Below are positions 53,551 to 64,000 of a stretch of DNA of 64,000 bases, one piece after another. The notes beneath the pieces were generated by a model. That model was given only the letters and a program-made list of their open reading frames with translations, had not been told where the DNA came from and did not search any database. Position numbers and translations under genes: made by a program. Position 1 is the first letter of the stretch; each line of letters opens with the position of its first letter. Source of the DNA: Gentiana macrophylla (Eukaryota > Streptophyta > Magnoliopsida > Gentianales > Gentianaceae); assembly GCA_026214975.1 (NCBI GenBank), contig JAOBSW010001146.1, forward strand, positions 1 through 64,000, read 5' to 3'.

Positions 53551-55288
53551 TCAGCAAAGTTGGTAAGTAAACAGCTATGCAATGTATGTACTGGAAAGTA
53601 AATTGTGTAAAGTAAATGCTAAAAAGTAAAGTGCAAGAATTTGTTTATGGAAGTTTGAGGTGGTGTAATCCTCGACAACTCCCCTTCTCCTGTGATGTTG
53701 GAGGAATCCACAAATGATCTTGAGTTATAGTTATAAGAGACAAGGGTAAAATGATGGTCCTTCACTAATCCTTATAACTGCACAATCTGAACACTTAGAC
53801 AATTGCATGTAGAATGGCTACTTAGATAACAGGTAGAATGGATGCTTCTCCATGTTGTTCCACTGGTCCTTGAAGGGTAGAATTGCTTCTTCACCAGATC
53901 CACCACACACAGCTTTGTCACAGATCATTTTGAACGAGCTGCACCAACAACTGTCGTTCTCACCTCAACTCGTTTCACAGTCCAGTAAAACCTTTGTTGA
54001 AAACAAAGAAGTTGAATCAAGTAAATGATTCAACTTGAGGATCATCAAGTGTTTGGATTCTTGGATGATAGTGAAAACACTTATCACTGAAGATTTGTTG
54101 ATGAATAGAAGTGTAAGCTAAGTTGATGATGAATATGACTTAGCTGAATTTGATTACTCAAAATGCTCAGTTGCTTGCAAAAATTCTTCGTATTTAGTGT
54201 TGTATCCCTTGCTTGAGTCTTGATGCTAAGTACTCTATTAATAATTGCATGTCCAACGTTCGAATTTTGAATCCCATAACTGTCTATTGGATTTTTTTCA
54301 AAATTTTAATGATATAAAATATAGTGAAATAATGATTATAAAGTTGAAATCTTGTATTGAAATTTGTGTGGATGAAGAAATGATTGGTGAGAGAAATTTT
54401 AATGAAATATTATATTCATAATGTAATGTAAATAGTGTAGTGGGTGCATAAAGTTAATTAATTTATATTATTTTATTTTTTTGATGGTGAAATGGTTGGG
54501 GAGAGAAATTATAATAAAATTATAGAATTAATAAAACAATGGTAAATAAGATAGTGGAGTGAATAAGGTATTGGGTTGGATTCAACCCTACACGAAACCA
54601 AACAGGGCCCAAGTGTTCGGATTACGGGTGGATCGTTAAAACACTTAGCACTTGAAGATTTTTCTTGATGAATAGCATTGTAAGCTTAAATGATGATGAA
54701 TATGACTTAGAAGAAATTTGATTGCTCAAATTGCTTGCAGAAATTCTCCGTATTCAGTGTTGCATCCCCTGCTTGAGTCTTGATGCAAAGTCCTCTATTT
54801 ATTGTGCCATGTCCACCGTTTAAATTTTGAATACCAGAACTGTCTCTTGGATTTTTTTTAATATGCCCTTGACATGTTATGCTCCATCATCTCTTTGGAT
54901 CTCAAATCTTCAATAGAAGGTCTATAGAGTCAGTCCAGGCCATCACAAACTAGCCTGAATTATATCTTTATATCCTCGGCTTAGTCTTCAATATTGATTC
55001 TAAAACCACAGCTCTCAGTCTTCTATACCTAGTTTGAACCCTCGGGCTTCTTTACATAGTTTGTTCCCTCAGCCTTCATCTTAGCAACCTAGACTCCACT
55101 AAAACTTATCAGGAGTCTATTACAGTGTTTTTTTTTATTGAACCTAGACAATAATAAGACTCTAGTAAAACTATACATTCAGCTCTAAACCTGTTTGAGC
55201 TTTTCACTATAACAACTTGTCTCGACACTCCATCATTAGGGTACTTCATCATCAAAACCAAAATATAAAAAACAATTTAGTTCTAACA
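53551..55288 (-). mobile_element. Reverse-oriented SIRE-like copia LTR, host of LARD1
   Basis: Read on the minus strand it begins TGTTAGAACTAAATTG at 55288 and contains the block with ggaccagtggaacaaca and attacaccacctc that matches the plus-strand LTRs at 415-650 and 40258-40440. A segment of about 250 bp is present twice (about 54050-54302 and 54608-54868), separated by a MITE-like insert. No PPT precedes the LTR start, so this is a 5' or solo LTR. Confidence 0.65.
54303..54607. mobile_element. MITE-like insert between two copies of an LTR segment
   Basis: An AT-rich segment of about 300 bp ends with gaaaccaaacagggccc, whose complement resembles the terminal repeats of many plant MITEs. 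It holds two imperfect internal units (ggtgagagaaattttaat and ggggagagaaattataat). The left terminal repeat is not clear, so class and boundaries are uncertain. Confidence 0.4.
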
Positions 55289-55290
55289 CA

Positions 55291-55440
55291 TGATTACATG
55301 CTATTTAGTACCTTAAACTACACATTTATTTACCCTAAATTATGCTCGAGAGAGGAAAGATAATCTGAATATTATGCGAAATACATGTTAATTGTGTAGT
55401 GAGTGTTCTTTAGATGTTGATTTTTCATTTGCTTGATTAC
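55291..55440 (+). mobile_element. First part of a gypsy LTR interrupted by LARD2
   Basis: Sequence from about TGATTACATGC at 55291 continues after LARD2 at 61303 and ends with acatca at 62886, giving an LTR of about 1.4 kb without the insertions. The left boundary is a guess from TG...CA symmetry. Confidence 0.5.
55436..55440 (+). repeat. Left target-site duplication of LARD2 (ATTAC)
   Basis: ATTAC is repeated at 61298-61302 directly after the other LTR. Confidence 0.92.
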
Positions 55441-57068
55441 TGTTGGGAGGATTTTGCATCATAAAAACAAAAGAAAATTTATAAACCTATACTTAACATG
55501 CAAACTAACTCCTAACCGACCAAATATCGGGTAGTTGATAGCATAGTAGGGTAAGTACAGGGTCGATCCACAGGGAGGATTTTGCATCATAAAAACAAAA
55601 GAAAATTTATAAACCTATACTTAACATGCAAACTAACTCCTAACCGACCAAATATCGGGTAGTTGATAGCATAGTAGGGTAAGTACAGGGTCGATCCACA
55701 GGGAATTGGGATGTTGAATCTAATTTCCTCAATCCTACCAATTGTTACTCATAAACATAAAAACGAAAAAAACAAAACATCGAAATCAAATAACAATTCA
55801 AATAAATCTAATCTAAGAAACATGGGAACAACCAAAGTACAAACCTAAGTGATTTCAATTCTAGTTAATCTCATGATTCTAATTCAGTTTGTGGTTTCAC
55901 CCTTTCACGAGACACAAATCCCTAATCTCTTAGTGAACTTATCTCTCAAGCTATGAAAGCCTACTTTCGTAGTGAATTCAATTATCTATCTCTCATCTTT
56001 CGAGTGTTGAGACTGATTTACCAAACAAAACTCGGGTGTAGATTCAATTAACTCTCGTTTTTAAAGAACCTAACAACCTAGGAATCTAACTCATTAACTT
56101 GTCATCATTAATGGCTAAAAACCCTATCTTTCTATGGTGATCTAACGTTTATGCAACTTCCGTATTATAAACATCAATCGTGAACTAATCTTTCGATTCT
56201 AATTCACATGGCATACAAATCGCATAGAAAAATACAAACTAAATCAAACGTCATGAAGAAAAACTGGAATTAAATTAATCATAAGAGAACTCACATAGTC
56301 TTGGATACAATGGTTGAAACACCATGGAAACGAAAAGAAAAGCTACATAATCTACTCCTAATCTAACCTCGGTTCACCCGAGCACAAGGCTCGGGTGACC
56401 GGCCTTCAACTCTCCAAGATGCGGCTGTGCTCTCTTTTTGATGTGAAGAAAAATATTGATGAATTAGGGTTGGGGCAACGGCTGTTTAAATAGGAAAATC
56501 AAGTCGGTTGCTACAGTAACGGTGCTGGACGCCCGTTTGAATACATGGACGCCCGTCCATTTGCCTTGGACGGAGAGTCAACGCTCGTTTGGCTTGCGTC
56601 TGGAGACTCTGAATGTAAAATCTCTTCTAGGACGCTCGTCCACTTCACCAGACGCCCGTCCACTATTGAACGCTCGTCTGCTTCAGATGGACGCTCGTCC
56701 ATATTGACTTGAAATCGAATTTCTTGATTTTTCCATCTTTATCTTGATTTATTTCTTTCCTTATCTCTTTTATTCTTCCATATCTTTAATTGATCCTCTT
56801 CCATCTCGAATTTAGCCTTTTAGGATCATCTTTCCATCATTAATTGGGTATCTACAAATATCAAAAACATACCAAAACGTAATAATTTCCAAAATAATAT
56901 AAAACATCAAATAAACATAAAAATCGATACGTTTTCATATTTAATCATTAAAAACCTCATTTACTCAATATTTGACTATAAGGCCCGATATCTATGAAAA
57001 TAATCCATATATGGGGGAAATTGATTCATAAAATATATATGAAAATCACTATAATTTGGCCCTAAACA
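55441..57068 (-). repeat. 3' LTR of LARD2 (1628 bp) with an internal 132-bp duplication
   Basis: It begins (minus strand) TGTTTAGGGCC at 57068. The outer end of the LTR, 55445-55576, is duplicated in tandem at 55577-55708; the 5' LTR has one copy. Palindromes of the GGACGNNCGTCC type lie at 56527-56700. Confidence 0.93.
56485..56700 (-). promoter_or_regulatory. LARD2 LTR promoter: palindrome array and TATA-like box
   Basis: On the minus strand, motifs at 56689, 56668, 56650 and 56630 (steps 21, 18, 20) and at 56547 and 56527 (step 20) precede a TATTTAAA box (56485-56492). This is the Athila-A motif family, with CT or CC in the centre. Downstream, at 56368-56402, an inverted pair of ctcggttcacccgag and ctcgggtgaccgg lies about 22 bp apart. 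The 5' LTR repeats the layout at 60745-60930. Confidence 0.7.
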
Positions 57069-57108
57069 ACACCCCCACACTTATCTTTTTGCTCGTCCCC
57101 GAGCAAAA
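57069..57108 (-). other. PPT and adjacent hairpin of LARD2
   Basis: The complement of aagtgtgggggtgtt abuts the LTR (57069-57084). Arms TTTTGCTCG and CGAGCAAAA with loop TCCC (57087-57108) form the PPT hairpin, the same stem as in Athila-A. Confidence 0.85.
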
Positions 57109-57527
57109 CAAAACAAAACCAACTCGAGATAAATAAACATCTATGCAAATATGAAGCATATTTATTAACTTAGAAGTTCACCCAAGTGAGTGTGTGCATA
57201 GCCATAATAAACTTCCACTAAGTTCCACAATTTGAAAGTTATTCAAACCAAAACTAGCCCGGTTTCCCATCTAAGTTAGAAATATTCAAAAAACTATAAC
57301 AGGCACTTTACAAGACATACATATCCCAAAAAGAAATAGTAGAGAATATCTAAAACATTTCTGACAGACTCAGAGGATAATCCCTACAACATATCTTTCA
57401 GTTTATACTGGGGATAAGGTCGACGATAACTAAGTCGTTACTAATTCATAATAATATATTTCAATATTTTCACTTTTTCACACTTTTCTAACACACATCA
57501 GAATAAGCTTTTGCCCTCATAGCAGAA

Positions 57528-57639
57528 TAGGACATTTCAAGATAATCCCCTACCTTACTCCAATCATAAGGCAGCTATAAACTGACTGTCGTGAGCTTTT
57601 GGTCATCATAGTGGAATAGGACATACGTGGTACACCCTA
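57528..57639 (-). other. Paired stem-loops of LARD2, homologous to those of the Athilas
   Basis: On the minus strand TAGGGTGTAC pairs with GTATGTCCTA (57617-57639) and TAGGGGATT pairs, with one mismatch, with AATGTCCTA (57528-57552). They lie in the same two-unit arrangement and the same position relative to the PPT as in Athila-A and Athila-B. Confidence 0.72.
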
Positions 57640-58167
57640 CCTCACCCAAATCATAAACCAGCTTCCGACACACACAATTACAATTATGTTTACTTAGAGA
57701 TTTCTGGCTGGCAGTGGAAAAGATTATTTTCTAGTAGCACATACCACTGAGCATAACACCTCAAGTAAACAATTTATTACTATTGCAAAGACTTAATCAC
57801 GTTTCACTTATCACATTCAAACTTATAGATATTCACAGTATGTCATACTTTAATCCTAGAATACAAACTACTAAACTTTTCAAGAATTGTACATAAGCAA
57901 AGAAACATGCTATAATCATCAAAAATCTCCAACTAAAATGGGGTAGGCTTTCAACATTTAGCTCATCATTTACTATGGCATGTGAAAAAGAGTGTCGGGT
58001 GAAACAACTAAAATTACTAAATATACAGAATATAGCATAAATGATATAAACTCAAGCAAAGATATGCCTTTGTCTACTCGGGATATAACAAAAAATTTGA
58101 AAATTAAGCACTTTTCATAGAAAATTAATAGATTAAGCAAATGAACGTAGATACATAAACCATCTAT

Positions 58168-58185
58168 CCCTTCCCCCACACTTAG
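58168..58185 (-). other. Internal polypurine tract of LARD2
   Basis: The minus strand reads tctaagtgtgggggaagg, preceded by gaggacaagttgcaa, 1.1 kb upstream of the LTR PPT. Confidence 0.7.
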
Positions 58186-58583
58186 ATTGCAACTTGTCCT
58201 CATGTTGTGCAAAATAAAAGAAAAGAGAACTTAGCTGATTGGATGCTGGCAATTCTGGAGGAACCAACAAGAACCAGGATTGCTTGCATAGCTCAGTAGA
58301 CTGTGGAGCATCACAGGTAAACTGAATCCATCTTTAAAGTGCACAATCACTATAAAAAGTATCCTGCAGACTTGATCAGTGCAAAAAGAGTCTACGGGGA
58401 AAAAGATTAGACTTATACAAATAAAGCACATAAGGAAAAGAATTTATAGAGATATTCAAATTATGCTCACATATACATGAAAATATCACAAACTCGTGGG
58501 CTAGGTGCAACTACATGAAAATGCAATACAATGCAAACTACATGAAGAATCCTAAAAATAAAATAAATAAAAATAAAAACGAG

Positions 58584-59081
58584 GTAGTATTACGGAAACC
58601 GACAGTTAACTACACTCAAGAAAAATAAAAGAAAAATAGAAAAACAATGCAACTAGATGACATGCAACTAAATGATATGCATCTAAATGATATGCAAAAA
58701 TAAAAGAAAATAAAAGAAAGAAAACTAGCCCACTCATTAGCAACACGACATGTATATAATAAACGTCTACCAAATAATGACAGGTTACGATAAACGACAG
58801 TGCTGTCACTAGTGCCGACGCGCCTTAAGACTTATCGAAAGTGATAGACTTATGGAAACCAACAGTCATCTATCTAAACAGGTATAACTCATATAGAGAC
58901 ATGGTAGCATACGGAAAACCGACAGTAGCTACCCATATGAACTATAAAAACAAAGGAAGCACGTAAGTCTTAAAAGCTTAAAAGATTCATCGGAGCGGTA
59001 TGTAGCATACGGGAACCGACATTAGCTACTAATTAACCATAAGAACAGTTATAGCTTACGAGAACCGACAGTCACTATAAC
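58584..59081 (-). other. Array of six related hairpins with covarying stems
   Basis: Hairpins lie at 58584-58613, 58778-58808, 58843-58874, 58901-58936, 59002-59029 and 59048-59081. The plus-strand core is close to TTACGGAAACCGACAGT in all six. The outer stems differ but pair in each: GTAGT/ACTAC, TGACAG/CTGTCA, GATAGA/TCTATC, GGTAGC/GCTACC, GTAGC/GCTAC and GTTATAG/CTATAAC. The inner CGG/CCG pair becomes TGG/CCA in the third. The element is transcribed from the minus strand, so the RNA would carry the complement, which folds equally well. Function is unknown. Confidence 0.85.
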
Positions 59082-59269
59082 ATGCATGAATCAAGTATAA
59101 GAAATGAATCAATTATCTAACATGGATTCATAGATGGAAAAATATAAAATATGTAGGTTCAGGACATCTATGTAATATTACTAGCCACAGAAGCTCGAAT
59201 GAAAGCAATCCAAGTTAAATAAAAGCATTAAAACAAGATCAAGAAGAACTGGACCATGAATCGGCGTTT

Positions 59270-59780
59270 AGCAAAACAGACGGGCGTTCCACCTTGCAGA
59301 CGCCGTCGCTCGCTTTGAAACCGGCAGACGGGCGTTCGTAAAGTATAGACGCCGTCCGGTCCTCTAAATCGTAACGAGATTGAAAATATTTGAACGGACG
59401 AGCGCCCAATACTTCCTAACGCCGTTCACTGCAGATGAAGAATCTGGACGGGCGCCCAATGTAATGCACGCCGTCCATACAACAAGAATGCATGCAGACG
59501 GCAGAAAAAACACGAAACCCTAATTATCCTAAACAAAATCATCACAAAGAGCCTTATCACATTAAAGCACAGAGGTCGATTAGATAACACAAACATGTAA
59601 TTCACGTGTCATAAATCGAGTAAAAAAACTTTTGCACATTCTTAACCCAACAGCATTATCGAAACACGGCAAAAAAAAAAACCTCAATTTATTCAACGCT
59701 ACTTTTATTGAAAAACAAAAACAAAAATACGTAACGTAAATAGAAAAATTAATTCAATTAGATTCAACAAAACACCGATT
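59270..59780 (-). other. Leader of LARD2 with degenerate palindromes
   Basis: Motifs resembling GACGGGCGTTC and GACGCCGTCC recur at about 59278-59480, several having lost one base of the centre. The segment at 59625-59690 matches LARD1 50078-50150. There is no ORF. Confidence 0.6.
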
Positions 59781-59796
59781 CCCGGCAACGGCGCCA
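59781..59796 (-). other. Primer binding site of LARD2, tRNA-Asp type
   Basis: The minus strand reads tggcgccgttgccggg, four bases from the LTR end at 59801. Confidence 0.9.
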
Positions 59797-59800
59797 CTTT

Positions 59801-61297
59801 TGTTGGGAGGATTTTGCATCATAAAAACAAAAGAAAATTTATAAACCTATACTTAACATGCAAACTAACTCCTAACCGACCAAATATCGGGTAGTTGATA
59901 GCATAGTAGGGTAAGTACAGGGTCGATCCACAGGGAATTGGGATGTTGAATCTAATTTCCTCAATCCTACCAATTGTTACTCATAAACATAAAAACGAAA
60001 AAAACAAAACATCGAAATCAAATAACAATTCAAATAAATCTAATCTAAGAAACATGGGAACAACCAAAGTACAAACCTAAGTGATTTCAATTCTAGTTAA
60101 TCTCATGATTCTAATTAGGTTTGTGGTTTCACCCTTTCACGAGACACAAATCCCTAATCTCTTAGTGAACTTATCTCTCAAGCTATGAAAGCCTACTTTC
60201 GTAGTGAATTCAATTATCTATCTCTCATCTTTCGAGTGTTGAGAGACGATTTACCAAACAAAACTCGGGTGTAGATTCAATTAACTCGCTTTTAAAGAAC
60301 CTAACAACCTAGGAATCTAACTCATTAACTTGTCATCATTAATGGCTAAAACCCTATCTTTCTATGGTGATCTAACGTTTATGCAACTTCCGTATTATAA
60401 ACATCAATCGTGAACTAATCTTTCGATTCTAATTCACATGGCATACAAATCGCATAGAAAAATACAAACTAAATCAAACGTCATGAAGAAAAACTGGAAT
60501 TAAATTAATCATAAGAGAACTCACATAGTCTTGGATACAATGGTTGAAACACCATGGAAACGAAAAGAAAAGCTACATAATCTACTCCTAATCTAACCTC
60601 GGTTCACCCGAGCACAAGGCTCGGGTGACCGGCCTTCAACTCTCCAAGATGCGGCTGTGCTCTCTTTTTGATGTGAAGAAAAATATTGATGAATTAGGGT
60701 TGGGGCAACGGCTGTTTAAATAGGAAAATCAAGTCGGTTGCTACAGTAACGGTGCTGGACGCCCGTTTGAATACATGGACGCCCGTCCATTTGCCTTGGA
60801 CGGAGAGTCAACGCTCGTTTGGCTTGCGCCTGGAGACTCGAATGTAAAATCTCTTTCTAGACGCCTCGTCCACTTCACCGACGCCCGCCCACTATTGAAC
60901 GCTCGTCGCTTGGATGGACGCTCGTCCATATTGACTTGAAATCGAATTTCTTGATTTTTCCATCTTTATCTTGATTTATTTCTTTCCTTATCTCTTTTAT
61001 TCTTCCATATCTTTAATTGATCCTCTTCCATCTCGAATTTAGCCTTTTAGGATCATCTTTTCCATCATTAATTGGGTATCTACAAATATCAAAAACATAC
61101 CAAAACGTAATAATTTCCAAAATAATATAAAAACATCAAATAAACATAAAAATCGATACGTTTTCATATTTAATCATTAAAAACCTCATTTACTCAATAT
61201 TTGACTATAAGGCCCGATATCTATGAAAATAATCCATATATGGGGGAAATTGATTCATAAAATATATATGAAAATCACTATAATTTGGCCCTAAACA
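59801..61297 (-). repeat. 5' LTR of LARD2 (1497 bp)
   Basis: It is nearly identical to 55441-57068 except for lacking the 132-bp duplication. Promoter palindromes lie at about 60747-60930. A U5 foldback has arms CGACC (59877) and GGTCG (59921). Confidence 0.93.
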
Positions 61298-61302
61298 ATT
61301 AC

Positions 61303-62886
61303 CCCATGGATTTGGTACTGTTATGCTTTGTTTTGCGTGTTTTATAGGAGTACCTTATTCCAGAAGAGCTAAGACATTGATCTAGGCCAAAGAAAGTCAT
61401 GGGGCTGAGGTAAAATAGTCCATGAAGAGATCTATCAAGAAAACAAGTTGATGTTGGGCTCGATAGCCCGAGGCCCACCACCGACGTATCGAGTTCTTAG
61501 GAGACACAAAATTAACCCTACAAAGTTTACTATGTCGTGTAGGGTTTATTTGAGTCATATGTTGGCTAAATTGTGTATATAAAGCCATAGATATCGGTTG
61601 TAACATAGTTTTTCATATACGATATAGATTTTTCACATACTTTTACATTATTCATGAATTAAAGATTTAGCTTTTGCAATTCTGAGTTGTTTTCCGGTTC
61701 CCGTTCTTCCACGCCGTCTCTAACTTGGGTAGATCAAGTTAGTTCTCCATAACCTATGGTATGAAGCTTTGAACGTTCCTTTATGTCATAGTTATGGTGG
61801 ATTTGCTTGTATTTACGTGTTGTAGTTGATCTGAATGTGTAACGACCCCATAATTTACCAGAATTAATCATAAGAACCACCGCACTCGATTGAACGGCGG
61901 TCTATACCGATGAATCGTGGTAAATTTAGGTCACCTTAATATGGAGATTCAGCGTCAGCTATGTTGATCGATAGGTTTAATTAACAGTAGGTTAGATATG
62001 GCCAATCTTCTTATTGTATTCCTAAATTAACATGAAGGACGATAAAGTGAAGTGTTAATTAAGACATAGTCTGGATCGATCTCTAGGAATGTGCTAGTCA
62101 ATCCCTGAGAGATGGTTAGGCTAAATTACAGTTTTTGTCCTCTAGCTAGACACATTTTTCGATTTTGGTCCTGGTTTTTTCTCCGGCAACAATATTAGTC
62201 CTGTAAGTGGTCTTTTTTTTTGCAAAAATAGTCTTGAACGCCGGAAAGACCACTTACAGGATTAAAATTGTCACCGGAAATACCACTTACAGGACTAAAA
62301 TTGTCGTTGGAAAACACCAATTTTAGTCCCGTAAGTGGTCTTTCCGGCGTTCAGGACTATTTTTGCCAATAAAATACCACTTACAGGACTAAAATTGTCG
62401 CCAGAGAAAAACCAGGACCAAAATCGAAAAACATGTCTAGTTAGAGGACCAAAATTGTAATTTAGCCGAGATGGTTAGGGAGGTCTCGGTCTTGAGCTGG
62501 CACGTTCTAGTACTTGTTGCGTGTGAGTTAATACAACCAAGTAAGGAGGTTAACTGCACGTAGACGTTTACTGTCCTTTCAATGGAAGTAGACAAGGTTG
62601 GGAGACTGCAACCGTAGCTAAAACTGAGTTAATAACTTGTTTGATTGATTTGGGGAACTACTGGGGGAATTACACACGAGGATTAGTTACACCAAGTTGA
62701 GGGATAGGTTGGGAAGGGGGGAATACCATATTTATTTCCATTCTTATGTCGGTCAATGACCATCTATGTATTCTTAGTTAGATTAAGTGTGTTTATTCCT
62801 AAGTTGCATTGTCTATGTGGGATCGACCTTGATTCGATGTTACTGTAGTACTCTTGCTAGTAGGAGCGACCTCATGCACGACATCA
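61303..62886 (+). mobile_element. Second part of the gypsy LTR, with a nested MITE
   Basis: It resumes after the ATTAC duplicate. A TATA-like tatataaa lies near 61575. The end (ggatcgaccttgattcgatg...acatca) resembles the U5 end of LARD1 and is followed by a primer-site-like sequence. A MULE-like MITE interrupts it at 62119-62467. Confidence 0.65.
62119..62467. mobile_element. 349-bp MITE with long inverted repeats and a 10-bp TSD (MULE-like)
   Basis: The ends read GGCTAAATTACA and TGTAATTTAGCC, and inverted similarity extends inward for over 100 bp on each side. GAGATGGTTA flanks both ends (62109-62118 and 62468-62477); a duplication of 9-11 bp is typical of Mutator-like elements. The interior repeats ccacttacaggactaaaattg in both orientations. 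There is no coding capacity. Confidence 0.85.
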
Positions 62887-62892
62887 AGTTTT

Positions 62893-62910
62893 TGCCATTG
62901 TTGCCGGGGA
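62893..62910 (+). other. Degenerate primer binding site of the last gypsy element
   Basis: tgccattgttgccgggga differs from the Athila PBS at a few bases in the first half. Its position six bases after LTR end acatca supports the call. Confidence 0.65.
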
Positions 62911-63231
62911 CAATGGCCAACTTTGGTAATAAATTCTTTTATTTCTAATTAAGAACTATTCTTATTTCTGTTATACTATTTTTAATCAGGGTTTTGAGAC
63001 GTTATGTATGTTCTTGGAATACTGTGATATCAGTGAGAGAAAATCAGAGCCCGATTCAGCATTGTGCCACTACGATGAATCGAGTTCCATAAATTCAAAC
63101 TCTGATCATCTCTGTGATTTTATGTTTATCCATGTTAGTTTTTAGTTACTAAGTCCACAGCAGTTGGGTCTGAACCCAACTCAGGCGGAAGTTGCTAACC
63201 GTGTTTCGTTTTTTTATTCTGTCTCCTTCGC

Positions 63232-64000
63232 AGGTAGTACGAAGCACTTCTGATTTGTTCTCAGAAAAGGTTTTTGGGAATTCAAAGTCAAACCAGCATG
63301 GTGCCTCGTACCATTTTGAACTTCAGACCAATCTAGATGTATCCCGGATCGAAGGTATGAGAGCAATACCAAGGGGACAAGAAACGGGTGAAAATGGAAG
63401 AAGAAGTAGCAAGCACAAAGAGGAACAAGGAAGCGAGCCTGAGGAAGTACGAGGAGTACATGAGAGGTAAGTCTCATATTCAAGTTATTGATGTATCATC
63501 TTCCGACTCCGATCCCGAAGAGTATCCTGATTATTTCCTTTTGAGCCCGAGGATTACTCGGACTCAGGCGTAATAGAAAAATTAGGAGACCGAGGTACGT
63601 TTAGGTTTCCTATCTCGAAAAATGGCGTATCTTTAGGACTAGGATTTTTTGACTCTGGCTCTAGTTGCAATATCTTACCATTCTCAGTATGACAAGTGGC
63701 AAACTTCAAGGGCACATTGGACCAAACGCGTGCCATTTTGTTGATCATAAAGATTACATGGTAAAGATTACACCATATTTCAAGTTTCCCATTGACTTGT
63801 TGGTTTTAGAGATCCCAGATGATACGAGTTCGAATGTTTTGTTAGGGCTTCCATTCCTGTCCACTAGCAGAGCCATCCTGGATTATGACAGTGGCGAAAT
63901 CATAGTTAGGATCAATAATGATGCGATAACTATTAGGATCCTAGAGCCACTGAACAATAGACCTGGGGAGTGCCGTTTGAGTTAGAGTTCGGGGGAGGTC
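63232..64000 (+). pseudogene. Degenerate gypsy internal region with protease remnant, running off the window
   Basis: After the leader a splice-acceptor-like ccttcgcag ends near 63233. Short broken readings with a charged segment (MKMEEEVASTKRNKEASL) follow and may be gag remains; no gag core is seen. A protease active-site-like FDSGSSCNILPFS lies at about 63647-63688, then a TGA, and VLLGLPFLSTSRAILDYDSG in another frame at about 63837-63896. Order and spacing are those of Athila-type protease. The 5' genes appear deleted and the element continues past 64000. Confidence 0.6.

Larger units (their letters stand above)
55441..61297 (-). mobile_element. LARD2: minus-strand noncoding Athila-type element (5857 bp)
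   Basis: LTRs of 1628 and 1497 bp enclose only about 2.7 kb with no coding sequence. PBS, internal PPT, paired stem-loops, PPT hairpin and PPT are all present and recognisably of Athila type, and a perfect 5-bp TSD flanks the element. It also carries a unique array of six hairpins (58584-59081). The LTRs are nearly identical apart from a 132-bp duplication, so it is a recent, non-autonomous insertion. Confidence 0.93.

Noticed and set aside
61299..61606. Overlapping minus-strand ORFs in the gypsy LTR
   Set aside because: They are short, without motif, and lie inside LTR sequence read on the plus strand.
1..64000. tRNA, rRNA or conserved single-copy host genes
   Set aside because: None recognised on either strand; the tRNA-like matches are primer binding sites.

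Overview
The window is repeat-rich DNA from a flowering plant. It is AT-rich and holds no recognisable intact host gene, no tRNA or rRNA gene and no prokaryotic feature. Nearly all of it is long-terminal-repeat (LTR) retrotransposons nested in one another: Ty3/gypsy elements of the Athila type (primer site matching the 3' end of tRNA-Asp, PPT reading aagtgtgggggagt) and old Ty1/copia elements of the SIRE/Maximus type. Species cannot be read from the sequence.

Layout. 1-977: end of a SIRE-like LTR. 978-3254 and 28525-30112: a decayed multi-exon gene resembling the 'putative gypsy-type transposon' family (PF04195-like), split by Athila-A. Athila-A (3255-28519, TSD GCCAT) has LTRs of 1550 and 1533 bp, gag, pol, a small unknown ORF, an env-like ORF with its own promoter-like region, and a structured 3' region. 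Athila-B (10710-21666, TSD AAGAC) sits inside the integrase codons of Athila-A. 31255-45895: two deleted SIRE-like copia elements in head-to-tail order, LTR-pol-extra ORF-LTR-pol-extra ORF-LTR. 46006-53545 (TSD TTGAT) and 55441-61297 (TSD ATTAC): two minus-strand elements with Athila PBS and PPT signals but no coding capacity (LARD1, LARD2). LARD1 lies in a reverse copia LTR; LARD2 lies in the LTR of a degenerate gypsy element that runs to the window end and also carries a 349-bp MULE-like MITE with a 10-bp TSD.

The most interesting content is a set of cis-acting signals shared by the Athila-type elements. (1) Both coding elements have the slippery heptamer GGGAAAC, a 6-nt spacer ending in the gag stop TAG, and a perfect 10-11 bp stem-loop. 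In Athila-A gag is in frame 0 and pro-pol in frame -1, so this looks like a programmed -1 frameshift signal. (2) A two-hairpin block (GTCR..YGAC, then ..GGAGGCA..) follows the ends of pol and of the small ORF. (3) Every element has a second PPT about 1 kb upstream of the LTR-adjacent one. (4) Paired stem-loops and a PPT-adjacent hairpin show compensatory base changes between families. (5) Upstream of each TATA box lie arrays of palindromes, GGACGNNCGTCC at about 20-bp steps or TCGGTCGACCGA at exactly 22-bp steps; one such array also precedes the env-like ORF. (6) LARD2 carries six copies of a hairpin whose core is conserved while its outer stem changes sequence but keeps pairing.

How the parts fit: LARD1 and LARD2 keep only cis signals (LTR, PBS, leader block, dual PPT, PPT hairpin, plus the paired stem-loops in LARD2), consistent with mobilisation by Athila proteins supplied in trans. 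All coding regions are broken by stops or indels. Structures were found by reading the sequence by eye; no folding, alignment or database search was run.
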